DNA from: Stenopsyche tienmushanensis
Lineage: Eukaryota > Arthropoda > Insecta > Trichoptera > Stenopsychidae
Length of the DNA: 64,000 nucleotides
NCBI GenBank assembly: GCA_008973525.1
Contig: WACJ01000115.1
Coordinates: 930,001 to 994,000 of the forward strand
Direction: 5' to 3'
Part shown: piece after piece, positions 13,142 to 26,300 of the stretch
How positions within the stretch are numbered: the stretch's first letter is position 1
Layout of the letters: each line of letters starts with the position of its first letter
The notes under the pieces: generated by a model
Told to the model about the DNA's origin: nothing
Seen by the model: only the letters and a program-made list of their open reading frames with translations
The model's database searches: none
Made by a program: the position numbers and the translations under genes

Positions 13142-13647
13142 GCAACGATAATATTTTTGAATTGAAATGCTTATCTACGGGCACACTTTCTATTACTTTA
13201 TTACCTTCGATGATGAAATTCTCAACCAATTCTTACCTATCTTCAAAAATTAATTCTAGATTATCAAAATATACAAATAGGTACATTAATTATTATGAAT
13301 CATATCTCAAAATGGCATTATGTATCATATAATTTATGGCAAAAATCGAATTTAGAATAGCATATATGTATGTGTTTCTATGTTGCATGTTTTCTAAGAT
13401 GACTATATGGACGCTTCATGCCATATTTTTTTTTCTCTCTCCATCTTTTGGTATCCGAGAATATTATCGGATCTCTTTGATTTGCAGTTTAGACTTACAT
13501 TATATATTAACTCGTATTTTTGAAGTAAAATTTGTATTGCTGCAAATCAGGCTGAACGTGATGAAAAGTGAAACTCCAAGCGGCAGCTGATCGGAAAGAG
13601 AGGGAGGATCATTTCTACTCTGTCCGTTGCACACACACGATCATATA

Positions 13648-13819
13648 CAGTGGAACCTCGATAAACCGTTCCCGCATAATACGTTTTCCCGGATGGACCG
13701 TTCATTTTTTATAGTCCCGTCAAACTATTATTATTTGAAGCTTTCCCGCATTCACCGTTTCCCGCAATTACCGTTTTTTTTCAGGGTCCCTTGGAAAACG
13801 TAAAATCGAGGTTTCACTG
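13648..13819 (+). mobile_element. pogo/Tigger-like MITE
   Basis: Inverted ends CAGTGGAACCTCGATAAACC and AAAATCGAGGTTTCACTG, flanked by TA on both sides (13646-13647 and 13820-13821). The 172-base interior has repeated TTCCCGCA words and no frame. TA duplication and this terminal sequence are typical of pogo/Tigger-derived MITEs. Confidence 0.82.
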
Positions 13820-14246
13820 TATATGCTATGCACAAGCGCCGTGCCGTCTCTATACGTAGCTTAACTCGTTCGTCGCTGCGTCCACCGTATATTGTTCCCC
13901 TGCACGGGCCCCGTCGCGTAATATCGGTGGACGTTTTCTAACTCCATTTAAATACGATTTGACAAGTTATTTCATTTCTATTTAATGGAATAAACACATG
14001 CAAATATAAAATAAACAGAATACAATAATATATATTTATATATAACATATAAAGACATAAAATTTAAATAACTAAAATATACATATATTATGCGTAAACT
14101 ATAACTTTATATTATGTAGCATGGTATTCATTAAAACAATTTAAACATTTGAACAATTGATTTTGGACAATTAGGACAATATCTTGCGATCCTTTTTACA
14201 TTTTTTTATTTTTTTGCTTCCTGACGATCGAGAATTTGTCAGTCAA

Positions 14247-14612
14247 ACAGTCTCCGAAAAGCGAATCCAGCATCTCACTGTTACGTATTTCTGTAATGAT
14301 TTACAAATGAACGTCTTTCTATAATATCTTTCAGATCGTTCGAGATCGACCTCGAAACTTACATTCCTACCCTTGTCTGTTCGCACTTGCTTATCTTCAT
14401 TTTGTTTTTATTAATTTGACTAATGACAGGTTCAAGCTTATCAAACTAAGATAAAACAACACCTGAAAGAAGATGCGCCACGCGTCGTCCGTGTTTATCC
14501 CGTGCGCTATAATATCGCATCGCCTTCTGTTTTCGCTCCGAATATCGAATTTGGGCTCGATGAGAAACAATACCGATTCACGCTAGGCGACGACTATGTT
14601 AAAAGAACCAGT
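14247..14612 (+). repeat. Dispersed repeat D, copy 1
   Basis: Matches 47750-48144 in the same orientation over about 370 bases with moderate divergence, starting at CAGTCTCCGAAAAGCGAATC. No termini, frame or promoter boxes were recognised, so the class is unknown. Confidence 0.65.
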
Positions 14613-14884
14613 AAAACTTTTTATATATTACACATACATAACTTCATCTTTTAACAAAAAAAAACCATTGTTTGATAAAGAGAAAAAGACAAATGTAGTC
14701 AGAGTGTAAGCTTTTAAAAGACGGAAGAATCTAATAAACCGTCAATAAAATTGTCAACAAGTACCTTGAAAAGAAGTAAAGAATATCGAGCCAGGCAAAA
14801 GGCACTAAAAAAAGATGGTGGACATCAAACTTTCCAATAAGCCTAAAATCACTGATTTGATCCATTAGGATACTAGATATAGAG

Positions 14885-15139
14885 CAGCGATTCTTAAATT
14901 GGGGTCCGCGAACCACATAGTAATTATCGGGGGTCTGTGGCATGTATAAAACAGTGGTTAAAATATCAAGAAAAACTAGGGAGTTACGTCACGTTGTTTA
15001 ATAGTGAAATCGTAATAAGAAACCGCGAATATCGAGGGCCGAAAGACAGAATTTGAAGATGTAAAATGCTTAGGGATAGGATGGGGTCCACAAAAAAATA
15101 TTGTTAAAGAGGGGGTCCGCGGAAGCTTAAGAACCGTTG
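14885..15139 (+). mobile_element. hAT MITE, CAGCGGTTCTTAA family, copy 2
   Basis: Ends CAGCGATTCTTAAATTGG and CTTAAGAACCGTTG, with target copies ATATAGAG (14877-14884) and ATATAGGG (15140-15147). GGGGTCCGCG words lie just inside both ends, as in the other copies. Non-coding. Confidence 0.82.
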
Positions 15140-16559
15140 ATATAGGGAATAAGAATGCCACTCATTCAGGCATGCTGTCTGAAAGAAAAAAACATTTCAT
15201 AAAATTAACTTGTAATTTCATCAACTAAGAAGTTTCACTTCTGCCGCGCAAGACTCATGCATTTTTTGTCGCTAAATCCCAATTTTGTTATGCAAAAACA
15301 CGCGTACGTCCTTAAAGCGTTAAAGATAATGAAACTGTACATTTATATTCATTGACAGAAATTTCAATAACGCTTTTGTGTGGAGGAACCCTTAATGATT
15401 TGGAGACAGAAAATACGATGCAAACATTTTATCTGCTAACTTTTACGTACATAGGGTCGCATAATGCATAGGGCAATGTCCTCGTTCCAGGAATAATCAT
15501 GCACCCCTTTAGTCAGCCAGCCCTAATGTTTTTGCACCCCTCCGTCAGAATTAATCCACTGTTGTACAGAGTTCTCGCATCATTGACAGACAACTATAAA
15601 AATAAAATAAAGCGGCAATCGATTAAAGACTTTATCCATGGATGGACAGCATTTTGAATTTATTCAGTCTTTTCTTAATTAAAAATTCTTATAACAATAA
15701 CATTTTTCAATCCAAATCGCAATTAAGTTTTTATCAATTAATTCTAAATACATAATCATTGCACACAGTGTAAGTCCACATATGTAACCTAATAGATAAT
15801 ACAATACATATGAATTCAAGTATCTTACGTCTATTTTTATCAAGAGATCTTATCATAATGGACAAATGTTTATAATTGTTATTTATTTTTAGGGTATTCC
15901 CAAAAAAAAAAAAAAGTACAATATATATATAAAAAAATATATTAGGAGCGTATTTCTAATCATTTTTTTTTTACATTAATTCTGAACTAATTTTATCTAT
16001 TAATCCATAGCGATTGGATAAAAGAAATAGAAAAAAACAGGCAGTTCAAAAGTTGTGATAATTAATTTTTTTTTTTTTTTTCATTAAAATAAAAATATTT
16101 CATATGAAAACTCATAGTCAAGTGTCACTTTAACCTTTTAAATTCCAACGACTCACCGGCGAGTCGCATTTGTACGTTAAAGGGGGGTGATTGACGCAAT
16201 TTTAAATTAATAATAGTTCTTGCTTATCATAACAAAATGTATCTGGGGGTCATTTTTTTATTTATGATAGTTACCTTATTCACAAATTGTAAATTGAACT
16301 TAAACATATCAGAAGGCAGTGTATTCACCATTTGTCCATAAGAAAGCTCTGTTCGAAGTGGGTACCGCGTTTGCTCACTGTCAGCCAATAAAAACAACGC
16401 GTCGTTCATTCAGAGCGAGAGAGATATTTTCATCCAGTATCTAGACCCAGTCGAGATTTACTTTCCCTAGACTCGTTCGCAACCTCATTTGGCGCGAACT
16501 ACCTATGTAAATTAGTCTCTGAGAGAGCTTCTGTTGTCGTACAGATCAAAAACACCGCG
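15140..16559. other. Spacer with homopolymer runs
   Basis: Mostly AT-rich with A- and T-runs near 15900 and 16070. At 16150-16167 there is a short palindrome around CGACTCACCGGCGAGTCG. A TTAACCTTTTAAATTCC sequence near 16133 may be one end of an old TTAA-type MITE, but no partner was found. Confidence 0.35.
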
Positions 16560-17000
16560 GATACGCATTTATCCCCGAAAATACAGCAAAAATTCCTAAA
16601 AGAAGACGGTGTGGCCACAAAGTCTATCCGGTACGCTTTTCGGACCGCTGACATTACCAATAAGCGCTTCGCGATTGGACGCCATACCCGAACATGTCTA
16701 CAGAACGATTATGAACTCTCATTATAAAACGAAGTTGTCCGAAGAAGACTGATAATATGGATAGCTTAAATTTCACAATAAGTAGAAAATATTGTTGTCT
16801 TTGCTATGTTTAAGCAATGACGAAGAAAAAATGGATTAGAAAACTTAGTATATATTATAAAAACGGACAGAGTCAATCAGTTTTGAGTCATGTAAAGTAA
16901 AATAAAGATGATGTGCAACTTTCGACTAGGTCGGTATTCTGCGTTTTGCTGTTGCGCCCATGGCGAGTTTCTGCTTTGCCACCCCATTACTACGACCCTA
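16560..17000 (-). repeat. Degenerate copy of hAT element E
   Basis: On the opposite strand this region resembles 12243-12720. It includes the block GAACATGTCTACAGAACGAT and the terminal part with GGGGTGGCAAAGCAG. The end reads GGGTCGTAGTAAT instead of the intact terminus, and the other end is missing. It is an old fragment of the family. Confidence 0.65.
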
Positions 17001-18802
17001 CTAAAAAATTATGTTCCAGAGAAAGATTTAGCTGTGATGAAGAAGTGATTGTAGAAAAAAGAAACCTATACTCAGGCTAAAAAAAACCCATATAAATGTT
17101 AAAGATGCATTGGAATTAATGCATCACTCATGAAGGAGATTATGTTGATGAATAAAATCGTTGTTTATTAAAAAAATGTTATTTTATCAGTCATCCTACA
17201 AACTTATTGAGTGATATGTTAAACTGCTGAATAATCGATCAGCTAGTTGCAGTTTCCCGTTGGACGAAGAGCGATCCAAAGTAATGGCGAAGTTATTGAA
17301 TTGACCCGTTGATACGGTCGTTTGACCAAATAGCATTAAATAGCAGAAAATAAATTAGGTTTTTTTTTATATGTCAAAATATCCGCATTTACCCAATATA
17401 ACACTACTGTTTTAAAACGTTATCATGTATTTTTATTTCGAATTCTCTTCAGTATCAGATCATGGATAGCGATTGGACCATTTCTAATGTCGAGCAAACA
17501 AAAAACCGTATAATTAGAAAACCACAACGAAAATATTGATAAATTTGTTGTTTTGATATCTACAATGTTATAAAAGCATTATTCGCGATTTATTAAAATA
17601 ACGAAGCAAATATCAAAACATCAATTTCATTCATACATCATTAAAATTTGATATTATTAAATTATAAAATGATAAATGTACTCGGTTATTATGAGTAACG
17701 GTGGACTGTTGTAAATTATTCGCAATCGTTGATACTCGATAAAACCTTTGTTTTTAAACGTTGTTTCTTCGCATGGATCAGACTATCCTAATCGGATGAA
17801 AATACGGTGAGTTCTTATAATAATAGATTTAAGAGTTGTTTTTGTTTGTGTTATCACTATTTTTTGTCGCTACATCCACGATCGCGACATTTACAATGGT
17901 CGCTATAAACGTGAAATATATTAAAATACCTCTTTTGAGAATTCCTTTTACGATAGCTAATACTTGACTGAGCTTGAATTAATCTGCTAATATACTATTT
18001 TATTTAGTCTCTAGATAAAATGTTTTACCATCAATAGAAGATGAATAGCAAATGACAATAAACATTTGTCGTGATATTGGTGGATAAGGTTTTGATGACA
18101 TGGATATTCATGACATTCAAGAAATATTGGAGGATCGTACATTGAACAAAGCCGAAATATTAAATGAATCTGACATATTTTATGACTCAGAAAGTAGTTG
18201 CGCGAAGTAGCAACAAGTTTCACATTAAAAAGGATTAATTAATTCATAGAATTGGCTATTATATGGAGATTTTTTAATAAAAATTTATCTTATAATGGAA
18301 AGAAGTTTAAAATTCAAGAGAGAGTTACAACAGATTTTAGAACCTTATAATGAAATACGTAAAGATTAATACGCTAAAAGCAGATAATCGCTTATTATTG
18401 AATTTTTGAAGGCTAAAACCAGAAATACTCCAGAGTTCTATGATGATAGAAATCCACAACAGATCTCGAAAAAGAATGAAGCATGTAGAATTAAAAGGGA
18501 TAATGATGATGAACGAATGGTATATTACATGTTGTTAAAAAAAAATCGATTAATTTCGTAAATATATATGTTTACTAAAAGTAAATACATATATAAACTA
18601 TCTTCGATATTTTTTGGAACGCAAACCCTAATTTTGTATGAACTTCAAACCTTACTTTTTTGAAAGAAAGTACTTTTTTGAAAGTTTTTTTTTGAGCTTG
18701 TTATTTGAAAAAGTTATATGGGCTTGTCAACGTTTTCAGAATGTAGAACTTCATAGTTCAACACATTTTAAGTAAACGACATGTTTTTCTGTAGTGTCAA
18801 AC
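17001..18802. other. AT-rich spacer with a possible transposase scrap
   Basis: A short plus-strand frame at about 18090-18210 reads DIHDIQEILEDRTLNKAEIL and ends in a stop. It looks protein-like but is too short to assign; a DNA-transposon scrap is the likeliest source. Otherwise nothing was recognised. Confidence 0.3.
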
Positions 18803-19200
18803 ATGTCGAAATTTGTGCCAATAAAGTGTTTTTGCGAGGAATTTTACTGCACTACTTTGTTCAAAATAAATCTGCAGCTGAAGCATATAAAATCCTTGTG
18901 GAAACCTATAATGATCTGCAATCATGCTCTGGCGGAAAGAACATGCAGAGATTAGTATAATCGCTTCAAAAATAATTATTTTGATAGGAACGCAGTGGTG
19001 CACCCAAACACCGGATCACTGTGTTTTAAAGAAAAGCTGTTTTAAGCAATTAAAGTATAAAAGTATTATTTCGATTTACCCCCTTGACACATATGTAAAG
19101 CTATACTTTCTGTTTTGAATATCAAGGTTAAGAGCTGACTACAATTAGAGAGATGCTGCCTTTCAAAGACGGTTTGGAGCTTTCAGCGAGGACAAGAATC
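18803..19200 (+). pseudogene. mariner transposase N-terminal fragment
   Basis: MSKFVPIKCFLRG followed by QNKSAAEAYKILVETYNDLQ (18803-18920) matches the start of mariner transposases, including the helix-turn-helix part seen at 162-300. A second piece with FGAFSEDKNHTQ near 19170-19210 corresponds to the next conserved block (RFKSGDFDVKDK-like). Everything downstream, including the catalytic triad, is absent. Confidence 0.65.
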
Positions 19201-20026
19201 ACACTCAACTAATGATTCGTGATATATTGATGATTTGTAATTGCTGTGTTTGTTTCACTGCACTGTTTAATTTTAAAAAATATCCATGGGTCGCGTAAAT
19301 CGAACTATTATATTAGGAAATATCGAATCACGACCGAAAAAGGTTCCAAAGATTCCATGTCGAATATTAGGATATCCGAATATATTCGGACAAAACCTAT
19401 AAGAACTATTCCATATTCGGTTTGGTAGGGAAAATATCCGAATAGTTTTCGACCTAATTTTCAATAGAATATTTTACAAAATCGACGAAAGATCACACGA
19501 ATACTGGAGTATTCACCACCTGGGCTAAACCATTACTTAGGGGTAGATTTTGCCTTCGCCGAACTCGGGTGCTATGAATATCTTATCTTGTTATCTTAAC
19601 ACTTAAGTTCGACGAATCGGCTCGGACTTGAGGCTAAAAAAACCTTTAATGGCGTAATTTCAATGGAACAGTATTGAAATATGTATTGTCTTTATCTAAA
19701 GCATGATAGAAATAGGAAAGGATTTAGTCAGGATAAGTCGATCGTGAAACATCTCCATTTGCGTGTGAGTTCTAAGATTCTGTAGCGTGGAAGAAAAACT
19801 GGTTGGAAATTTACTAACATAAAAAAGGACGGGTTTGCCGTACAAGCCCGTTGATTTCCTTTTAAGGGAAGAATTTCGCAAGGGAGTAATGATACTCGGC
19901 TAAATGACTCACTCCAAAACGTTCCCATTGTCAAAATTGCAAGCAAATTCCAATTCGACAATTCACACATCTCAACAACCGTAAAACTTGTTTAAAAAAC
20001 AATGCAATTGCTTTCTGGAAACATGA
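19201..20026. other. Spacer without recognised features
   Basis: No gene or bounded element seen. Open frames here are short and overlap on both strands. Confidence 0.35.
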
Positions 20027-20030
20027 TTAA

Positions 20031-20710
20031 CCCTTTGTACTCAAGAGGTGACTCTCGCTCACCACTCGGTTTGAAACGGAAACTCGATGCATGGCAATAA
20101 CTGTATACGTTTAGTTCCATTGAAGCGTATACCTACGCTCTTCTGTATAATCTTATGAAGTGTAACATGATATCCCTTCAAATATCTATAAGATTTTCTT
20201 TATCTCAAATTATTCCGCAATCACGAACCGAACTGCACGTTCGGCATTAGTTCGAACTTGACTATCGTGACAGAAAGACTACTAAGTTTTTGATCTCTAT
20301 AAGCATTTAAGAATTGCAAAGTTTGTTCTCAATGAAACAAAGCCGGGAAAAGACATCAAACCACATATTATTGTAATATTTGCTCCAAAAAGCCGGGCAT
20401 GCATATTGTTATTTTTTTAAATGAAATGTCAGACATCGCAAAATTACAGAGACTAATATTTAAGAAATTATATTCATAAAGATGTAAACATATATAAAAT
20501 GTTAAAATATAAAAGTTTTATACATTAATTTGTGTGTGTCATCATCATCATCATGATGTAAACATATATAAAATGTTAAAATATAAAAGTTTTATACATT
20601 AATTTGTGTGTGTAATGATTTTAAGTTAATGGTAAGAAATTCGCCAAAAATACTGCGAAACGTCTCGAGTTGCTGGTTCGCCGCGAAAAAGGGATCTCGA
20701 GTGCAAAGGG
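20031..20710 (+). mobile_element. TTAA-type (piggyBac-like) MITE, 680 bp
   Basis: Inverted ends CCCTTTGTACTC and GAGTGCAAAGGG are directly flanked by TTAA (20027-20030 and 20711-20714), as expected for piggyBac-type insertion. There is no transposase frame. Inside, a 59-base segment is repeated at 20481-20539 and 20555-20613, separated by a (CAT)n spacer of 15 bases. Confidence 0.78.
20481..20613 (+). repeat. Tandem duplication, 2 x 59 bp
   Basis: Two identical 59-base copies beginning GATGTAAACATATATAAAAT, separated by CATCATCATCATCAT. Period 74. Identity of the copies implies a recent duplication within the surrounding MITE. Confidence 0.9.
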
Positions 20711-20857
20711 TTAAATATGAAACTTTCGATGCTGTGTTATTTTTAAAATATGATTTTTTTAAAGTTTGAATAAATTACTTAAATTTATATATGTAAAATG
20801 TTTTGTTATTTTCATACTTCAAAAACTATTCGGATATCGGGATCCGAGTCAGTTTTA

Positions 20858-21057
20858 GGCTCGATCCACACTATGGTGCCGTTGACGGTTCGATCTCGCT
20901 CCGATCCCGGTCCGATCAAATATTCTTACACAATAAACAATGAGAGTATTCACACTATCGGATTGTTTCAATTCCGTTTCTTGTATGAGAATATTTTACC
21001 GGACCGAGACCGATAGCGAGATCGTACCATTAACGACACCATAGTGTGGATCGGGCC
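20858..21057 (+). mobile_element. PIF/Harbinger-like MITE
   Basis: Long inverted repeats of about 80 bases start GGCTCGATCCACACTATGGT and end in GTGTGGATCGGGCC. A 3-base TTA duplication flanks the element (20855-20857 and 21058-21060). TTA duplication and a GGSYCGWTCACACT-like terminus fit the PIF/Harbinger superfamily. Non-coding, 200 bp. Confidence 0.72.
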
Positions 21058-21192
21058 TTATTATTGGATATTCGAATAGTTGAAAAATGACGAATAATTG
21101 GAGTCCCGAGTATCAATGCAATTAAAAAATATTAATTGATCTACATTTAATGATTTTTCGGTACGTCTGTATACTTTTGATGAACATATAAT

Positions 21193-21494
21193 CAGCGGCG
21201 GACTTAGAACTTGAGAGGCCTTTGGCGCAATGTAAGTTTGAGGCCCCCTGGGCTAATTTTGTTTTTCGACCCGGGACAAATTTTAGCATTCCCTATCACG
21301 ATTTCACTATTACGCGATATTTTAACCACGATTTCTACATGTCGCGTAAAAGTGAAACCGTGCACTTCAGAAAATGGGAATGTCCTTTGAATTCCGCGGC
21401 GGGTCAGAAACTACTTGAAACCACCTAAAATTTATGAGGCCTCCTGAATTTATGAGGCCCGTGTCTTCTGCATCTGTAGAGAAATCCGCCACTG
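21193..21494 (+). mobile_element. hAT-like MITE with CAGYGGCGGA ends
   Basis: Inverted ends CAGCGGCGGACTTAG and AAATCCGCCACTG resemble common hAT MITEs. Flanking octamers (CATATAAT and TATAAAAT) are only partly similar, so the target duplication is unproven. Several GAGGCC words lie inside. Confidence 0.6.
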
Positions 21495-22639
21495 TATAAA
21501 ATACATTCAAATGTATTTATAATACTTCGTCTTAAGAACGCAATTTCTATAATTACACACTATATGGTTTGATTTACGCGTGTAAAGAGACAATTGCTAC
21601 ATTTGATTTCGTATTTCTGTGTCGTTTCATTTTAGATCAGAGCAGCATAAAATTAATCGAAGGTGATTCTCTTTCATGACCTTCAACATAAGCCATCAAT
21701 GGTTGTCTAGACATAAATGCAAAATGACGCAATAGCAAAAAAGTATCTATTAACATTATTTAGTATATGATCTGAATATGATTTCTGTATAGGTGATTTT
21801 GTCATAAGAATGGATCGTATCACTACCCGACTGTGTGTTTATTAATAGATACAAATATACAAATACAGCTAAGTCCGGGCTAATATAATTCCATCATGTG
21901 GATTATAGATAGAGCATCAGTAATCATAGTAAGATAAAATTAAATTATCGAAAACTATAAAATCATATAAATATCTGCAGCAAAAAGCATTATCTTTTAT
22001 AGAGCATCTGTATATATATAAATAAGTTCGATATATTTTTATAAACAAATTTATCAAAAACATAAAAGATATTTTTTTAAATGATTTACTTGATTTATAA
22101 TTTAAAGAAAACAATTTATTTAAAAACGGAAAAAATCGTACAAACGCACATTTTTATATCTGCATTATTTATAGTCAGTCAGTATGCTAAATGATATCTA
22201 AATAGAAAAATGATGATAAATATCACAAATGCGATGAGCATTCATTTTCAAATGCAAATAAACACCTCCCATAAAATATTGTCTATGGTCGACAAAACGC
22301 GCTTTGTCTTTGCACGAACGCAGACGCTATAAAAATAGACTTCCATATAAAAATACGGAAATGAGTCGAAACGCACTTATGCATTCCCATGTCCGTAATA
22401 TTACACATTCTTTACGCGTGTGCGAATTTAATAAGCAGCTTATCACGCTCGATGTACAATTTGATTTTTTTTTTTATTTAAACGCATTTTTTTAATATTC
22501 AAAGTGGATGTGTTTATAAAAACGAATCATTTTTTTTAGTATGCGTAAATTATTGATTTATAATATTTATGTTTGTATGTAGTATTTTGAATATTTATCA
22601 AATAATATTAATATAGTTTGAATTGAACGAAGATGGGAC
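21495..22639. other. AT-rich spacer upstream of the Y-box gene
   Basis: No gene recognised. The last 100 bases before the CpG-rich region contain several TATA-like words, but none can be singled out as a promoter. Confidence 0.35.
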
Positions 22640-23340
22640 GAAAATTAAGTCGGCGGAGTCGTTTTTTTGTTTTTTTAATAATGCATAGTTGTTGTTTTAT
22701 GATGAAATCGTGTGAGGTTTGCGCGTACGGAATCGATTACATCGCGTGTTCGAGAACGTCCGCTTGGTTTGTGTGTGTTCGCGATCTTCGCTTGGTATCT
22801 AGAAGCCGCGCTTGCAGCGACATCCGATTCCGGCGACTACGGCCGACACCATCACTCCCGCCCGGGCCGCGGCCGATCACGCAAACTCCAGCTCCGTCAT
22901 GGTCGACGCCGAGAAGCCACCACAGCTGCCCAAAAGCGCTACAACCAAGCATGTCATCGGTTAGTATTAGCGTGCGATGTTTTAGAAATATTTTCGCGAC
23001 GCTGTATTTCCTCAACGCGCTTGCCGCGCACCCGGCACGTGGTTGGGTTTGCTTGGATCGATTAGTGTTGGAGCTTTAATGCGATTCTGTGACTCCGCGC
23101 TCGGGAATATTATCCTCGATGTTTGGATTGATTTCGCATTGTTTCTTTATTTTAATTTTTAACGCTTTTTCTCGGCATGTGGTCCCTCTGCACGCTTATG
23201 CCGGAACGCCGCGATGCTTCCGGCAGATCGATTTTGGTCGGTTCGAGCGTCGAAGCGCGGTCCTAACAATGTCTACGGAGGGTTTTAATTGACAGCGAGT
23301 GGTGCGCGTCGGGCGCCGCCCGCCGCTTCTCCATTAACAT
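22640..23340 (+). promoter_or_regulatory. CpG-rich 5' region of the Y-box gene
   Basis: A sharp island of GC- and CpG-rich DNA in an AT-rich neighbourhood spans the first coding exon and both sides of it. This is typical of a 5' untranslated exon and promoter area of a widely expressed gene. Long overlapping frames on both strands here (for example 22633-23079) follow from GC content rather than coding. The transcription start cannot be fixed from sequence alone. Confidence 0.45.
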
Positions 23341-26300
23341 GTCATTCAAAATGGAAGTCAGCTTTGGCCATTTCTGTCACATGCGCTTTGTATGTGCGTC
23401 ATCGGATTTTTTCCTATAGGAATAAATAAAGAAGAATCACAAATGTAATTTGCATTCTGTAGGGGGGCCGAAAGGGGGCTTTTGGGTTGTTTGGAAGCGT
23501 GATGAACCCCTCTCCTCCCTCCCGCCCTTTTTACACCCGTTTTATAAGCTACGCCATGCATGCATCTGCACTCAATCATGATTCAGTAAAACTATAAATA
23601 TCTCATCATATTTATAACCAATGCACTATTTCCTCACATCTGTAAATAATGCTTATGCATTTGCATTTCCGAATTTCCAAAAGCATGATGCCAGATCAAT
23701 TTCGGACATGATGGATTAATCGGTCATATATTTTCGGTTTATTGGATTAGAATGAATTCAGAAATACTGTAAACATATCTATTCCCCACTTCTACAAATG
23801 TTTTATTTGAGCCTTATCTATGTGTTTGTTTATTCACTTAACAAACACAATTGAGAATCTGATTACCAAATTAAAATAAAATACAAAAAAAAATACCAAA
23901 TAAAAAATTAAATAAATTAAAAAAAAATTTATTTAAATAATAAGGTTACATATGAATTTGTATCCAGACATTTTTTTAATTGATTACTTCCCCGTCGAAT
24001 TATTTTTGCAAAAATGTTCCAAAAAGAAAAATCTATTTTTCTTTGTTTAATTTGAACCATATAATTTATTAAAAAATTTTTTTTGCCAGTTTTATTAATT
24101 GTTTTAATATTTTTATACTATCGTCGAGTTATCTATCAAATACATGCAATTGCATGTTTTATTCAATTTTGTTATGTCGTAAAACGTGTAAAACATATTT
24201 GCATCAACGCTAAGAATCGAACGACAACTTTAACCTTTCCTATACTATGGTGTATTTACTACACTGAGTTGAGTTGTAATAATGGGAATTTTTACAACAT
24301 TACTACATTAAATATTGATATGAAACATAATAAATATGGGGTTTTAGAATATCATACGGCGTACTAAATACGTAGCATCGTAAGGGAAAGGTTAACCACT
24401 TTCCCAGCGAATTATTTTTGCAAAAATGTTCCAAAGAAATCTGTTTTTTTCTTCATCTTTTTTGAAACATAATTATAAAAGAATTCTTAATTTTTTTTAT
24501 AACAATTTTATTAACCTTTTGCACTCCGAACCATCCTACCGACTACTCAACGTCACTTTGCTGTAGAAACGTGCATTTATGAACCCTCATATAGTATAGT
24601 TTTAAAAACAAGCTATTATAATAATATTGGACATATGAATTTGTAGATGTCGAGAAATATATATTAGCAAATAAACTTTTGTGCTATGTCGTAAAACAAG
24701 TATTTGCGTCAATGTCAAAAATTGAAAAGCAACTTTAAAATGTTCGTATAACGCTTTGGATTGGACGCGTATTTCCGTTGGCGCCGAAATTGGAACACTT
24801 TTGTTCGACGCGTATTCGTACGTAAAATACCCGAGCCAGTTTTTCTGTATATTAAATAACTAAATGTTCCACGCGTATTGAGATTTGCTACGTTTCCGCC
24901 GGACCACTTTTATGTCATACAATCGATAAACATTGCTCGATTAAGAACTCGGTTATTCAGAAATAGAACTCTAGTGTGCTGCGCATAAGAAACAGTTTCA
25001 TCATCAAGCGGTATGACTAAACAAACACATACATTCCGAAACGTTCAGACTAATTTCGCGATCCGTTCCCCAGATGTGGGAGTTTGGCGGAGTCATTCCT
25101 TAATTTTACACAAATTGTCGATGAATTTATGCCAAAAATAAAACCTTGAATATAAATGGGCTTGAATATAAAACGCTTGGGTTTATAATCGTTTTCGATT
25201 TGTAAAAGCTAACTTTGACTCGTCGTTTATATCATACATCAAAATGTTTGCGGATGTTAAAATAGAGCAATTCAATTTGAATTTATCAAATATTTGCTTA
25301 TTGCTCATTATGAAATGTTCAACCAACCAAACTAAAGAAATAAATACATTAATAACGTAAATGCCTTGATGCTTTATTTAAATTTCTACTTTTATTATTA
25401 TGATAAATTATATAAGACATTTCGATGTTGTTTATCTTTCGCATTATTTAAGATTATGATTTTTTTTCCAGCTGAGAAGGTGTCGGGCACTGTGAAGTGG
25501 TTTAACGTCAAGAGCGGATATGGGTTCATTAACAGGTAAAATATGGTTGCTGTGCACTTTTTGTTTTTATTTATACTTTACATATCAGTCTTTTATCTAT
25601 ATTTAAATATTTATTGTCTTATTTACTGCGAATATCATTTTATTGTGTATATGTAATCCTCCATGCTGCAATCTGTATGTATCAAATAAGCCACAAAAAA
25701 ATATTGAATTTGTGTTTTTAATGTTCAATTCCAAAAGTAATATTACAAAAATATAAAACTGCAATAGATGATATGGGTTTTTGTTAAATTTTGCTAATGC
25801 GCTGTAATGATCACTAAATGTGCGAATTTATGTCTGATATCTGATTGAAAAGATGGATTTAAAACTGTTGCTGTGCTATAGTTGTTGTAGTTGCGCACGT
25901 TGTTGAGTGTCATTGCATAATATATGTACATGCAATTTAAAAAAAAAACAGGTGGGCGGGTGTGAAGGGGATTCAATTTGTAGACTTCAAGGCTGAAAAT
26001 TACAGATATTGAAACTTGACAATGGAAGGAATCAATTTTAATCATGATATTTTCTCATATTTTGCATCTCTGCACAGAAATCAACTGTTTGTGATACACG
26101 TTAAGCAAATATTAGCGTGTTGTTTACGCATGTAATGTATTATTACTAAATATTGAAAACTTTCTGAATTTTGAATATATGTGTGAGCATGCGATGCATT
26201 TTAAAATAGTCATATAATGTTACCAAATATTTAAATTTTCCATTGTCCCATTACAATTTTTCTATTTTATAGACAGCATGATATGGTTAGATAGCAAAGT

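Larger units (their letters stand above)
23985..24745 (+). repeat. Degenerate tandem duplication in Y-box intron 1
   Basis: Blocks starting GAATTATTTTTGCAAAAATG recur at about 23996 and 24409. TATGTCGTAAAAC blocks recur at about 24174 and 24685, each followed by AACTTTAA. The order suggests an old duplication of roughly 410-510 bases, into which the MITE at 24234-24391 later inserted. Confidence 0.5.

Noticed and set aside
22633..23079. 148-codon and 117-codon plus-strand frames and a 92-codon minus-strand frame
   Set aside because: They overlap the CpG-rich first exon of the Y-box gene in other frames. Length follows from low stop frequency in GC-rich DNA.
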